In this document: positions 49,990-62,000 of the stretch, one piece after another
How positions within the stretch are numbered: the stretch's first letter is position 1
Layout: every line of letters begins with the position of its first letter
Origin: Baylisascaris procyonis
Lineage: Eukaryota; Nematoda; Chromadorea; Rhabditida; Ascarididae
Assembly (NCBI GenBank): GCA_037389465.1
Contig: JAZARR010000032.1
Location: forward strand, 3,892,501 to 3,956,500
DNA: 64,000 bases
Reading direction: 5' to 3'
The notes under the pieces: generated by a model
What the model saw: only the letters and a program-made list of their open reading frames with translations
Database searches by the model: none
Told to the model about the DNA's origin: nothing
Made by a program: the position numbers and the translations under genes

Positions 49990-50275
49990 TTTGACTATTC
50001 AACCCTGCGACACTGATTCAAAGGACCCTTTTAGCAAGAAATCATTCAATACACCTCATATACTTCCTGGTTTTGGAATAGCACTGTGTGAAAGGCGACC
50101 CCAAACGCCTTTGCACAGTCAATATCAACCACTTCATTCTGAATTCCATCATTCATAGGGCCGATCCAGTCTCTCATAGATGAAATCAACTAAGCTATAG
50201 TAAGTTGCCAGACAAGAGCCCAAAGAAAGAAGGTTTATTAGATTTTGACTAAGCAAGTGTTCGAGAAGGGAATAT
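49990..50275 (-). mobile_element. decayed non-LTR (LINE) reverse transcriptase fragment
   Basis: Minus-strand pieces, in the order expected of a LINE reverse transcriptase but in different frames: EHLLSQNLIN (about 50265-50235, as in 'LL..L..N.LI...QHGF'), EVVDIDCAKAFGVAFHTVL (about 50137-50080, matching the palm motif 'VDV.Y.DF.KAFD.V.H') and LNDFLLKGSFESVSQG (ending near 50000, matching 'W..DFL..R...V..NG'). The spacing is shorter than in intact elements and stops interrupt it, so it has lost segments. The catalytic Asp of the first palm motif is kept in VDIDCAKAF. The YADD region was not found. The copy is dead. Confidence 0.65.
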
Positions 50276-50289
50276 TTGACGATGATCGT

Positions 50290-52690
50290 TCTATCATTTC
50301 AAAGATTGATGACGTTCGATTAATGTTACTCTAATCAATCATTGAGATTGCCGGTTGTTTTTCAGGAAGGAAATGAGCAAATAAATGCGATTTTTCAAAG
50401 AGCAGAGAACATGCAATACGATTGAATTCGTTCGAAAATAATACTTCTAGAATAGGAAATCGTTATTGAGTGCATTTGATGGAATAAGATCAAATTCAGT
50501 CAGCGTAAAATTTTATCATTAAGCTTTTCATTTCCTTCATGGATGACACCATGGCTCATTTTTATAACAGATAAGTGAATTTGGCATTTCATAACGAACT
50601 CTCAGCTATTATGTTATCGTTTGCCTTGAAAGCGATGAACAAAAAGTGTACAAAAAAATTCACTTTTTACAGAATCATCTATGACGATAATCCTCCAATT
50701 AAATAATTCAAGAGTACCTACATCATAACAGTTGTTCAATTTTCCGTTCATTGACTCAGAAAAACCGCATTGCATTTACGGAATATATAAAACGTTTTGC
50801 TCTTTTTTTTTAGCATACTTGAGGCGAGTTTTGATCATTTCCTAAAGGAGGGGCATTATACCATTTCATTCATCGAAAATATTTTTTTCATAAGTAAATG
50901 CGATAAATAATTAAGTATCTATGAGTATTGTGCACTAATTTCCCGCATAGCATATAAAAGACGTCAACGGTTGAAAAAGATAATGAAAATTATTAGAAGA
51001 AAAGAGGTGAACGTTCTGAAAAATATGCTAATCTTTACATATCTCTCGTCAATTCTTTTACAGCATCCTATAAATTCAAATATTTGTTCACAGAGTTAAC
51101 TACCTTCCCTGCACTTCCAATGTATTGCATTCCTGTACTGTTGATTTGGTTCATTTAAGTATCAAAATTTGCGATATTTAGCTGCTATACACGATTTGAC
51201 CGCAATTGGGATCCCAAAGTGTTTTATTTTGCGTCTCTTTTGAATTCAAAAAAGAGCGTCCAAAGCTTCTCGGCTGAAATGACGGGAAGCGTCATTTGAT
51301 ATGGGAATAGGGGGTGGGGGATCAAAATAAGCGTTTGAGATATTGAAGTTTTGTTCGGATTTATTCGTAGGGAGGGAAGTGTGACAATCTGAATTGTTGA
51401 AATGAGGATTATAAGTGACACTTAGCAGTTTATAGTGATGAATAACAATTAATAGTGACGACCGTAACAAGTAACTAAAAGTTGGAGTTGGCAGTAAAGT
51501 TTTTTTATAATACTACTATTGAATATTATTCTATCAAAACTATAGAGAAGTTGTTCGCCTTTGCTCATCTTTTCTATCATCTTATTCGTATTTATAATGA
51601 GAAATATTATTGTTTGTATAAACTTACCGGCAAATATCTATAGTTTCATCGAAAAATTTTTAGCAAAAGTGCATGATGATCATTTTATATCAGTGGCGAT
51701 CTCATATGTGCTGATATCGACTTGCAAATCGTTCAAATTGGAGTTAAAAGATTCGATGAACAAAGCATATCCCCTCCGTTATTTTTCTTATTGACACATC
51801 AACTTTAAAAGCGATTATAGATATTAAAGGTGGAAAAAAAAATTTAAATATAAACATTATCGGTTGATTTATCATTTTCACCTCTTATGTTATAGAATAA
51901 ACTAATCTGTTGTAGAATATTTTTTGAGAGTTTTTCTTCAACTCCAATTAGAAGCCGTTGTGCATATTAGCTATCAACTACAGTTGAAGCCTTGCACACA
52001 TATTAGATTAAGATAATTTTACATACCAAACTACATGCACTTGAGACAAGCTTTCATAAAACATTGTGAATGCTCAAAATTAGATAGATTCAATCCCAAT
52101 ACGATAGATGATCTCGTTTATTAATGCATTTTTCATATATTCTTTCCATGTAAAACTTCTTCCAGCTATTCATTTTGTCATTTCCCATTCTCATGCTTTC
52201 ATCATTGTGGACACGTCTATATCTGCTACCTCCATTTATTTCATACTTTTTTCTTACCTCACTTCTTGTTAAATGGAACTCTGACTGTGCCTTGCTTTGT
52301 TTTAGTTCTCTTTGTTCCCTTATAAGTAAAAGTTATGCTACTATTTGAAATGTCATTTGAGCGATCGGATTGATTAAAATATGGAGATATTACTTTATTT
52401 TATGTTCGTTGATAGTCTATGAAAGTGGTTGTTCAGGTGAACGCCATTCAGAAGCGTGTGTCGTACTTCACCCCTGCACCTGGCGTGCTTTACTTTTTTA
52501 TCGAATATCGAATAGATCATTCGGAGAGATCACAAAGCAGAAAAACCTTTTCTTCATACCGCATTCTTTCGCAACCTTATGCACTTCCACTTAAATTGTT
52601 TATGCCACACGGTTTTATGTCCTTTTTCCAACTTTTTTAAGGCCTTTGTTTTGTTTCTTATCATTTTTTCTAATCATTCACCGACGTTGA
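50290..52690. other. no firm gene
   Basis: AT-rich. A plus frame from ATG 52419 (NAIQKRVSYFTPAPGVLYFF) lies 640 bp upstream of the kinesin start and looks partly protein-like, but has no splice or domain support. Confidence 0.35.
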
Positions 52691-52693
52691 GAA

Positions 52694-52830
52694 CTTTCCA
52701 GCCTTCTCCACCTCTCCCTAACATCCCACTCGCTTTCCTCGTTATTTTCCCTACATTTTCCACCCTTCTTTCACTTTTTCCAATCTTTTTCTAAATTTTT
52801 AAATCTCTCTTCATAATCCTGTTTCTGCAA
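52694..52830. repeat. polypyrimidine tract
   Basis: About 137 bp, almost entirely C and T on the plus strand, 230 bp upstream of the kinesin start codon. It may be part of the promoter or outron; function is inferred from position only. Confidence 0.6.
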
Positions 52831-52989
52831 CTATAAACTTTGCTCACTCGAAAAGTGCATCATTTTAAACGCTTGATTCAACAGACCGTATCCAGTATGC
52901 CAGTACCGCTTTCCACATTGCATCAGGCCCATTTGCTTTGGGTCTGACGTTAGTGCTTTCCCAGATTTTTCCGGATAACTCATGTGAGT

Positions 52990-53002
52990 TTTTAGTCTTC
53001 AG
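52990..53002 (+). promoter_or_regulatory. possible trans-splice acceptor upstream of kinesin
   Basis: TTTTTAGTCTTCAG, ending 57 bp before the kinesin ATG, has the form of a nematode spliced-leader acceptor. It is equally consistent with an ordinary acceptor for a noncoding first exon. Confidence 0.25.
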
Positions 53003-53059
53003 GATATCATCAGTGCCCATCGGGATAGTGCATATTTTCCCATCACAATCAGAGCAACA

Positions 53060-56000
53060 ATGTCTGCAAGAAAGTAAGTTTTAACCATACTTCCATTCGT
53101 TCCGCTCCTGCTGTTCAAGAAATTTCAGTTCTGCGGACTAGAAAGAGGCCCTGTGAAAACTTCTCAATCCGGAACAGAGCCTTAATTTCTAGAGAGAACT
53201 TTACTGGCACACAACTACGTTCAAGTGTTTATGGCAGTACCTAAAAAATAGCAGTTTTCGATGTAACTTGAATTAGTAAGTTGTTCGTTTTCCTACTCTT
53301 CGCTGTTATTTGAGGTGGATTATTTTCATCACGGTGGCATATATTACCAAGCTTTTCAACAATTTGTTTGAGATGCTTTTATATATTCGACAAATTGGAA
53401 CCTTTCTACATATCGGGTTCAAGAAGTTGAAGAGAAAACTGATGCTTAGTGTTGCCCCAAAATAGTTGCATTTCAAGGCGTGCCGCAACACCTTCGCGTC
53501 GATGTGCGAAACGGCTTGACGATAAGGAGGCAGTTGAAGTGGTATGTCGGATCTGCCCATATTCAGGGAGTGATCCATGCGCTGTGGTTCTAGACGAAGA
53601 GCATGTCAAGCTTGTACCGCCTCCTGTTATAATGCAAAGAAATGGACCACCTACGGTAAGATGAGGTGCAAGATCTCTCTTTTTTAAATTTCATTATAGA
53701 GTCTTAATCTAGTTCTTAATATATTCAGTTGATTTTCGAGTGAAGAGCTTGCTAAACTCCGGAACACAAGTGTTCATTTTTTAAGCTATACTTAAGCGAG
53801 AAAAGTGGTATGGAATTTCCGATGTTGAGCAAGAAAAAAGAAATGTTTGCTGCAAAATTGTGAGCTTACCGAATATCTAAACGTATACTACCTTTTAAAG
53901 CATTTTCGCGGCATTTTGAGTGTACGATTTAAAGAAGCGATGTTTGACTAAGCGTAGTTTAGCCGTACTGAAAAAAATAAGTTGGTTAACAAAGATACAT
54001 CATAAATTTGAGTAAGTCTTATAAGGAAATCATCTGTTGCAACAACTCGAGCTGTGCGCGGTTAACTGAAGTAATCCTCTTTAAAGAGCACTATATACAT
54101 TTTATTCGAATTGGTGGACTAATCCAAGAGCACTATATTCATTTAGTTTCGTCGATAGAAATAATAGAAATTGCCAGGACAACTCCAGAAGATAAGTGGG
54201 ACTTGAACACATTTTCTGAAATATAGCCTACCAGTTTTTTTCTGAAGCAGCGGTGAGCAAGACTTGGGATCTCAAGTGGTTTTCAAGAATTTTATGGCTC
54301 GATTATTACAACGAGAATTTCCTCGGAGCGGGATTTTGTGACTAAAAGGATGCTGAAATGTGCTGAACAATCTCGGACCAATTCTAGAAGCTGCAACCAT
54401 TTGATGGTTCCTTATTGTATCGTTCATATGCATCCTATTGCATTGCTTATACTGTTGAGTGATACCTGACCTCATTTCAGCAGGAAACAGTGTATAAGTT
54501 CTCATATGTCTTCGATGAGAGCGATAGTCAACGAGTTGTTTTCGAGCGATCGGCCGTTGATCTGATTGAAAATCTCGTTCGTGGCAGGAATTCACTTCTC
54601 TTCACTTACGGTGTCACCGGTAGTGGGAAAACCTATACGATGACAGGCAATACAACGGTATGTCCCCATTCGATGCATCTGCTTATGCACTCACAAAACT
54701 TTGTCGTCGAAGATTATGCAGTGATCAGTGCGTAACAAATGAAGCGTTATGCCGAAGGTATAAAGCAGAAAGCATCTGAACGAGGCTCTAGTTACTTACA
54801 TTGACGCATGGAATTATATCTTAACTAAGCAGACTTTTTGATTGATGAAACTTTGGATTCTTAAGCAGTTTTACCTATCCTTCTCCAGTTTAATGCTGAA
54901 AAAACATCATTGACATTGATGGACGTGTGTACAGTCAATAAGAATAACGATGCATAGGCATGTTCATTTCTGATTTACGCCTCCTTACGTGGATGTTTAT
55001 CTGGTCAGTTGTACTATGTTTTTCCGTTTCCGTAAGCTTGATGGCTTGTAATGTCCACAAATCCGCGAATGGGCGAATATTGAAATGATGAGAGGCTTGC
55101 AAAAGCATTAATTTTTGAAGCAGTTTTCTTAAGAATGTATTGTTCAAGGAGGCATCAACTGGAATTTTACCTCGAACATTGGATGTGATCTTCAATTCGT
55201 TGCCTAATCGTGTGGATAGATGTGTATTCTGCCCGGATGGTCGTAACGGCTTTGATGTGCGAAGTGAGTTGGAGGCAGCACTGGCTAGGAGAAGGCTTGA
55301 AATTAATCGCTCGAGCAGTATCGAACTCACTAATCGCTACGTCGAACATAAACGCGTATCACTTTAACTCTTTTCTTGTGTTTTTCTTTCCGTTTGCTCA
55401 CGAATTTGCATTTGTAAAATGCACTATGAAGTGATGGCATCTCGCCATATTTGTTTGCATGTTTGTTTGTTTTTGTGCGTTAATTCCACCATATAAATTG
55501 TTGAAGATAGAGTCGTAGAGTTTATATTCTACAACTTTTATCTAATACAGGAATTTTCAGATCATTGATCCATCAGTATTAGGTAAGCTTGCAGATATTT
55601 GAAGGTGCATAAAAATTTGCATGAATTTTGAGATTAATAGGATTTGTGATTTACAATCGACAGGATATCACAGGCGACACTTCGATAATATTTTGCATAG
55701 ACGATATGTTATATTGAAGCGCAAGTGTGTTATTGAAGATGTTTTAACAATTATTTCGGTATCTTTTGTTCAGCTAATTGTTTGTTGAATCGGACTGCAT
55801 GAATACATATCGTTGCATCATTTGTGGAATATTTTTATGAATACTTGCGTAGGGCATTTCGACATTCACTGACAATACATAATGGAATGCTAATTTCAGG
55901 TGTAATTGTTTGTGCATTTTTGTGAACGTCTATTTGGCTGAGTGGTTAGGCTGGATTACACTTAGTGCAAATATCACCCTTATCAGTAGAAAATAAAATA

Positions 56001-59000
56001 AATGGGTTAATACATCTTTCGAGTATTTTCTTTTATTGTTCTCGCAGTGAAGTTTCCAAACTTCTCATGCATTGGAATCGGTTATATTTTATTATGAAAA
56101 TTGATCAGCAGGAAAGATGAACAAATTAGGGGATATGAACATATAAGCGGTTAACGAGCTGGATACGGTTTATAAATGGATTGCGAATTATGTTAGTTAG
56201 GTAGTGAAAACGAGGTGACAGCAAGTTCTGATATCAAAAGATAGCATACAAAGAAAATTGTTATGGCTTTTTCTTATCCATTTAGGAGCTGTGTACCCGC
56301 GGTTATTCTATAACCACATCCGCTAAAGCAATCCCCGTCATCCTAATTCATTCATCTCTATTGTCTACAAAAGTCTCACCATCAAGATCTCTTTCTTTCT
56401 CATAAGTAAAAGCGCCACATTTAATTTAAAGGTGAGCGGTGCAAACGACAATATGCTGTGCGCTGTATTCGTTTCATATATTGAAGTCTACAACGACGTG
56501 TGCTACGACCTTCTTGATGAGCCAGTGGTTGGGCGTGATGGCACACGGTGAGAAGAATCGTCTCTTCAAATTTGTGCCTTTTCCCTTTTTGTTAAAATAT
56601 ATTGCAAAGATTTATGTACTCTTCAGCCACCATAACTAGACTATTGCAATTATTGTTGTATAATTGGGGCAATCAGGAATGCTAAAAACTTCGGTACAAC
56701 GAAAGAATAAAGGGTGGGAGGGAGAACGGAGAAAGCGACAGCATTAGAGATCATCCTTTTCTGAAACTCGTTGAGGAAAAACTCGTTTACTCTCGTTATC
56801 TTTTTCGAAAAACAGTGGAAACGATGTAACTGACCTCTGTCGTCAAATTTTTTAGTCATCCCTAAAAAATTTCTATTCTTCACATTACTCGTGGGCCGTT
56901 CGGAACATGACTCCCTATAGAACTTACTATCTTTGGGGTTGTGTTTCATATCGGTGCTGTGCTCAGATTTGATCTTCTTTTAAGGATGTTGGTTGGCAAA
57001 GATGTTCGACTGGGTGTGAACAATATGGTTTATGTGGAGAATGCAATAGAGGTAGAGGTCGATTCGAGTGACGAGGCGCTTGAATTGTTCTGCAGAGGTT
57101 AGTTCATTGATAATAAAGAGACATTTAAACTGTGAGGATTTTTTTACAGTGGAGCTTATCCTTGGTCTTTTGATGCTTTATTTTGCAACGCGCAAAGAGT
57201 TGACCACTCTCATTCGTCAGCTTCGAACAGATTTTTCTATGGATATTAGAATTTTTTTGTCGTCACTGCTTCTCGACATGAAAATTATATCACTCCAAAA
57301 ACATAGGGCTGTGCATTGCGAACTCCAAATGGCCTCCATTTGTACGATTTTTATTGGTTGGCGAACTGTTCGTGAAGCATTGTTGGTCACTGAGTTTCAG
57401 TGGTCTACAGCGCTAATTCACAAAATATTTGCTACAATTGATGTGCCGTTTGTTTTTTGTAACAAACGCATGTAGTGGTGACATGTTGTGCGTGGTGGAC
57501 GAATTGTCGCAGATACGAATGTCCTTTTGGGAATATTTGGTGATTCAGATGACTTTGCTATACAGCGGGAGTGATGATCAGCACTAAAACAGTGTCGAAA
57601 TCAAGACAAACCCCATAGTCCCATAGCTGAAGGCGTTTGTTGAATTTCATGACGATGGCATTATATGTATGCCTGACGTGTGCTTTTAATACTTGCGCGT
57701 TCGGCAACACTCGTCTGTCACTCATTGACTTCGTTTACGCACTTAAGGGACAAGGGGCGAATGTCGCGATTTCCCTTATCTGCGATGTCATAAGAGTTGT
57801 AGTTTCAATGATAAACAATTTAGCACCCTTTGAAGTCAAACGTACTGCGATGTGGTCGGACATTGTGCATACTGTCTTTGTGCAGTTGAGGGAACCATCA
57901 CTTATTTATTGCAGCTGCACCTATAAACTGGACTGTCAGTCGCTTTGCTGCCACAACTTCTTCCATAGATTCGACAGTTCAGCTTTAAGATTGTTGTGTT
58001 TCTGCCGTGCGGACGAGGCGAGCGGTTGAAGATTTATTGTCGACTGACTGAAACGGTGCACCAAACCGCACCGGGTAACTGAACCAGTTGACTGAACTGA
58101 GGAACACGAAGAACCACCAATATATCAGAGTCAACGCATATAACAGCGAACGGGTTGGAACACGCAGACAACCAGAGAAAAGGCACAATATAATAGAACA
58201 GAGAAGAACAGATATCACTGAGGGTGATTTATGCAAATTAAATCGTAGCGCGGTCGTTCACCACGACAAAGATGGTCATCTTTCAGGATTGAATATTGAG
58301 TGTGTATATTCGAGTGCTTGAAGAATATATGATATATTGTGGTTGTCTTAAATGTTCCCCCAAATTGGATGAGGGAATATCGATATCACGCATAAATGAA
58401 ACGAGAATTGATTTCAGGTCAAGAGCGTCGTCGTGTCGGTGACACACTGTTGAATAAGAAGAGTAGTCGATCACACTCGATATTCAATATACGACTTGTT
58501 ATGGCACCGTGCAGGCCTGATGTCTTCCATCCGGAAACCGATCCAACTAGGGTACTGCGTTTTCATGTTATCCTAGTTCATTCCTGGAATTATGTAGAAG
58601 CCGAAGCAGTGTTCCACTAATATACTTTGAGCGCGTCTGGATTTGATCTGTCAAGCCTTCTTCGAAGGCATGCTACTCTTGTTTTTTAGATTGTGAGTAA
58701 ATTGTTCCATGAGTTAGATTAAAGATTAAAAAAACGTTAACAGAATACAGTTGATCTTATCATATTCTTATATTAGTTTTGGAGAGTGTATTTTTTGGCT
58801 TATATCTCAACAACATTCTGCATTGGACCTTCAAGAGCAAGTGTAACTTGACGCATTTCAGATCCATGTGAGCCAGTTATCATTGGTAGATTTAGCTGGC
58901 TCTGAACGCACAAAACGCACAGGAAATGAAGGCGCTCGACTTGTGGAATCAGGAAAGATAAACCAGAGTTTGCTTGTGTTAAGGCAATGCTTCGAGAAGC

Positions 59001-62000
59001 TTCGGTTTGTTTTGTCTTATCTTATTTTTTATTGTTGTTATTTTTATGCATTTATGCTGTTTTAATTTTTTATTTTCTTCTAGAGCACTTATTTTAAACG
59101 AGTAGAATTATTGTTTGTTATTTCCTATGTTACCTTCCGGCGATATTTTCTAGAGCGTAAATGTACTCACTGAGGTTTGCCGAACCATCTGAATGACGTG
59201 ACGAGATTTTTGCATAATGAACTGATACGTACGCTCTCAATGCGTTCATCGTGCTTCACTATAATTTATTGTGCGCTTTGAGCACGTATGACGCTTTATT
59301 TACGTATTTTGATTCACTGATGCACATAAAATGTAGCTAAGCATAAAAATGTTCGGTTAACTGTCGTTTTTCGATGCTGCATAAGAATGCATCCACATTT
59401 GGGCGTCGGATATTTGTTCCACACGTGAGAGATGTGATCTACAAGAGTGGACTTGAGAAATCAGAGAAGCACAGTCCGTCATCTTATGGCTACATGCAAA
59501 TGCCCGATTTATATGCATACTACTTCAGCTATTTGGCTGTGCAAGGTGTTTCATGGTTTTTGGTACTGAACGTGCAATTTTGCCACCATCGAAGATGCTT
59601 CTCCAGGCGGTCAACATACATCTTTATGCTAATTTATTTACAGTGAGAATCAACGCAGTCTATCTCCACCAGTGCCCGTCCCGTATAGAGAGTCGAAAAT
59701 AACGCATCTGTTCAAGAACTATTTCGAAGGCAGTGGCAAAATTCGCATGGTTGTCTGTATCAATCCAAGGCCGAATGATTTTGCGGAAAATTTGGTACGT
59801 TATTCTCTTCTCTTTTGATAATTCTTTGCCAATTTTAGACGTTTCATTGCGTGTTCTTGGTGAGGACGGTTTTGCGCCATGTTTATTTGGAATTATTTCA
59901 CAGTTCGGCAGTTCACCAATATCAGAGCTGAAAGAAGAATATTTATTCAGAAGAAAATCCTATTCATAGATTAATTTCTATTTAGAAATATTTCTAGATG
60001 TTACATCGAAATAAGAAAACTTGCTGAATGGTTACTTATCAGTACGTTTAAGGGAGTGATGAGTTTCGCAGAACTCTCGCAGAGCATTGAAGTGGTTCGA
60101 GGTGCCGAAGTGGCAGTACCTGCCGGAGACGGTCTCCCCATCAATCGTCGTGAGTACATCAAATGGATTGGCGAGATCGAGAACCTCGTACCTAGACCGG
60201 TTTGTACCAATTTTCTTTAGTGTCCGACAAATCAAGAACTCATCATTGACAAGTATTGCTGTGATAGGCGATTCTGTTAGTGCATTGCATCTTACAGTGA
60301 GGCGATCAGGATTTAGGTAGTTTTATTTATTCGCAGATAAGAAAGTGATTTCTCAAAAGATATACACATTGTTATATAATTTGTGTTTTTGAAATGCAAA
60401 AATTGTTGATTATTTAATTCATTTGGTTTTTTATGATTTAGCGCATTACGATGAGAACCGCTAAAGTCATTGCTGATGAAATCCTAACAAAGATTCACCT
60501 GATGGGTAAATTAGACATCAACATTTCTCTTATGTTTAAGTCTTTATGGGTCAATCAGTCAACGCAGTTCTTTATTGAAATTTTTCAGAGTATTTGATTG
60601 GAACTCGCTTTATGGGTTTATTCATTTTCTAAGATGGCATATCGAATCGTGTAAAAAAGTATTCGGATGCTGAACTCCGTGCTCCTTCAACATCGCCGTT
60701 TTCGATGTTCACGTTATTAGATGTAGAATTTGGAAACCTGCTGATCTGAGGTATTTGCAGATGCGTATGAATTTGTTCGATGCACCTCCGTCGTTCGAGC
60801 TGATGGGCTCCGACGATACAGAGTCAATAACGCGGCTTCGTGTTTTTTATCAAAGCGCTGCACGCAAACGTGATGCCTACATCGGAGAGCTTGAAGGGAA
60901 AGGTAATTGAGCATATTCTGTGGCTGTAGTTGTTTTTCTTGGATGCGGAAGGCTCAAGAGGATCTGATTTTCTGTTTTCCTCTTATATTGCAGTAGACAG
61001 TTGTTCTTGTCGTTATTAACTGTGATGATTTCCCAGCGTGAAATCGCGATCGCTCATTCTTACGTGATGATTCATGTGTGCCATATATAAGAATACCTTT
61101 AATTGCAATAGTGCGTCCCAAAGCAGATAGAAGGGGGGGGGGGGAGCTATTCGCCCTTGCAAATATTCGGATGCGCGTTAAGAGATCGAGAGGGTAGATA
61201 TTTGCTAGTGTTGTGAAGCATCGGAGTCTTCCTAATGAGCTTCCTTTGAAATATTCCATTCGAATTTGTTCTGTTGCTTACAGCATTAGACCACTGTGCA
61301 TAGGTTTTCGTTCTCTTGCCTTTTAAAATTGGCGGATAAGCACATATGCTCTATTCTGATATACACATGCATCGTAAATATGTAAAATGAACGAGGGCTC
61401 AGTCTTGTCTATCTAGAGTGTTTGCCACCTTTATATCTGTTTCCGATTGTGAGCTGTTCCCACAATGCATTTCTAATTGCTGCAACTCCAAATTGCACTT
61501 CCTTCGCCACCTGACATTCGCCCTAAAACAGACGTAAGGAGTAGACATGAATCTTTGTTTCAAATTGTTGTTTTGCGTGACATCACTGCACGATAGTGAT
61601 TCTTTATGTGAGAGTTGTTATGTGGTGTGTCTACGTTGAAAAATTTGGACTAGCAAAGAGCAATTTTTGACACTTGCCAACTTCGTTCGCTTACTCTATT
61701 TTGTGAAATGTGTTATACCTACATTCCTCTCGTTTGTAGCCTGTTAACGTTAAAACAACCTATATTTGCCCTATTTTTTTCCTCCTTTCTGCATGAAGTG
61801 AGTTTTATTTCTAACGATTTGAATAGCCACTCACGGCCACCTAAAATAGCATTTAAGAAAACGATTACGAGACGCAATTGAGACGAGCACTATGTTTGGC
61901 TGATGTGCAATTGGCGCGCATAAAAGAATTGGAGAGCGAACGGGATGAGGCTGAACGTTCTCTAGGAACACTGATGGCACAATTGAAGCAATCAAGAGTA

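Noticed and set aside
54935..55330. 131-codon minus-strand frame opposite a kinesin exon
   Set aside because: It lies antisense to an exon whose plus frame matches kinesin-6; it is a shadow.
55661..55700. TATCACAG seed resembling the miR-2 family
   Set aside because: Only eight bases match, no hairpin is evident, and the same sequence is part of the 25-bp repeat.
60087..60320. 77-codon plus frame overlapping a kinesin exon
   Set aside because: It is out of frame with kinesin exon 60053-60199, which carries the end-of-motor block.
60442..60505. Possible extra kinesin exon ([15 protein letters not shown])
   Set aside because: Its phase does not fit between the exons at 60199 and 60761, and those two already give the expected spacing to the post-motor FPPLP-type block.
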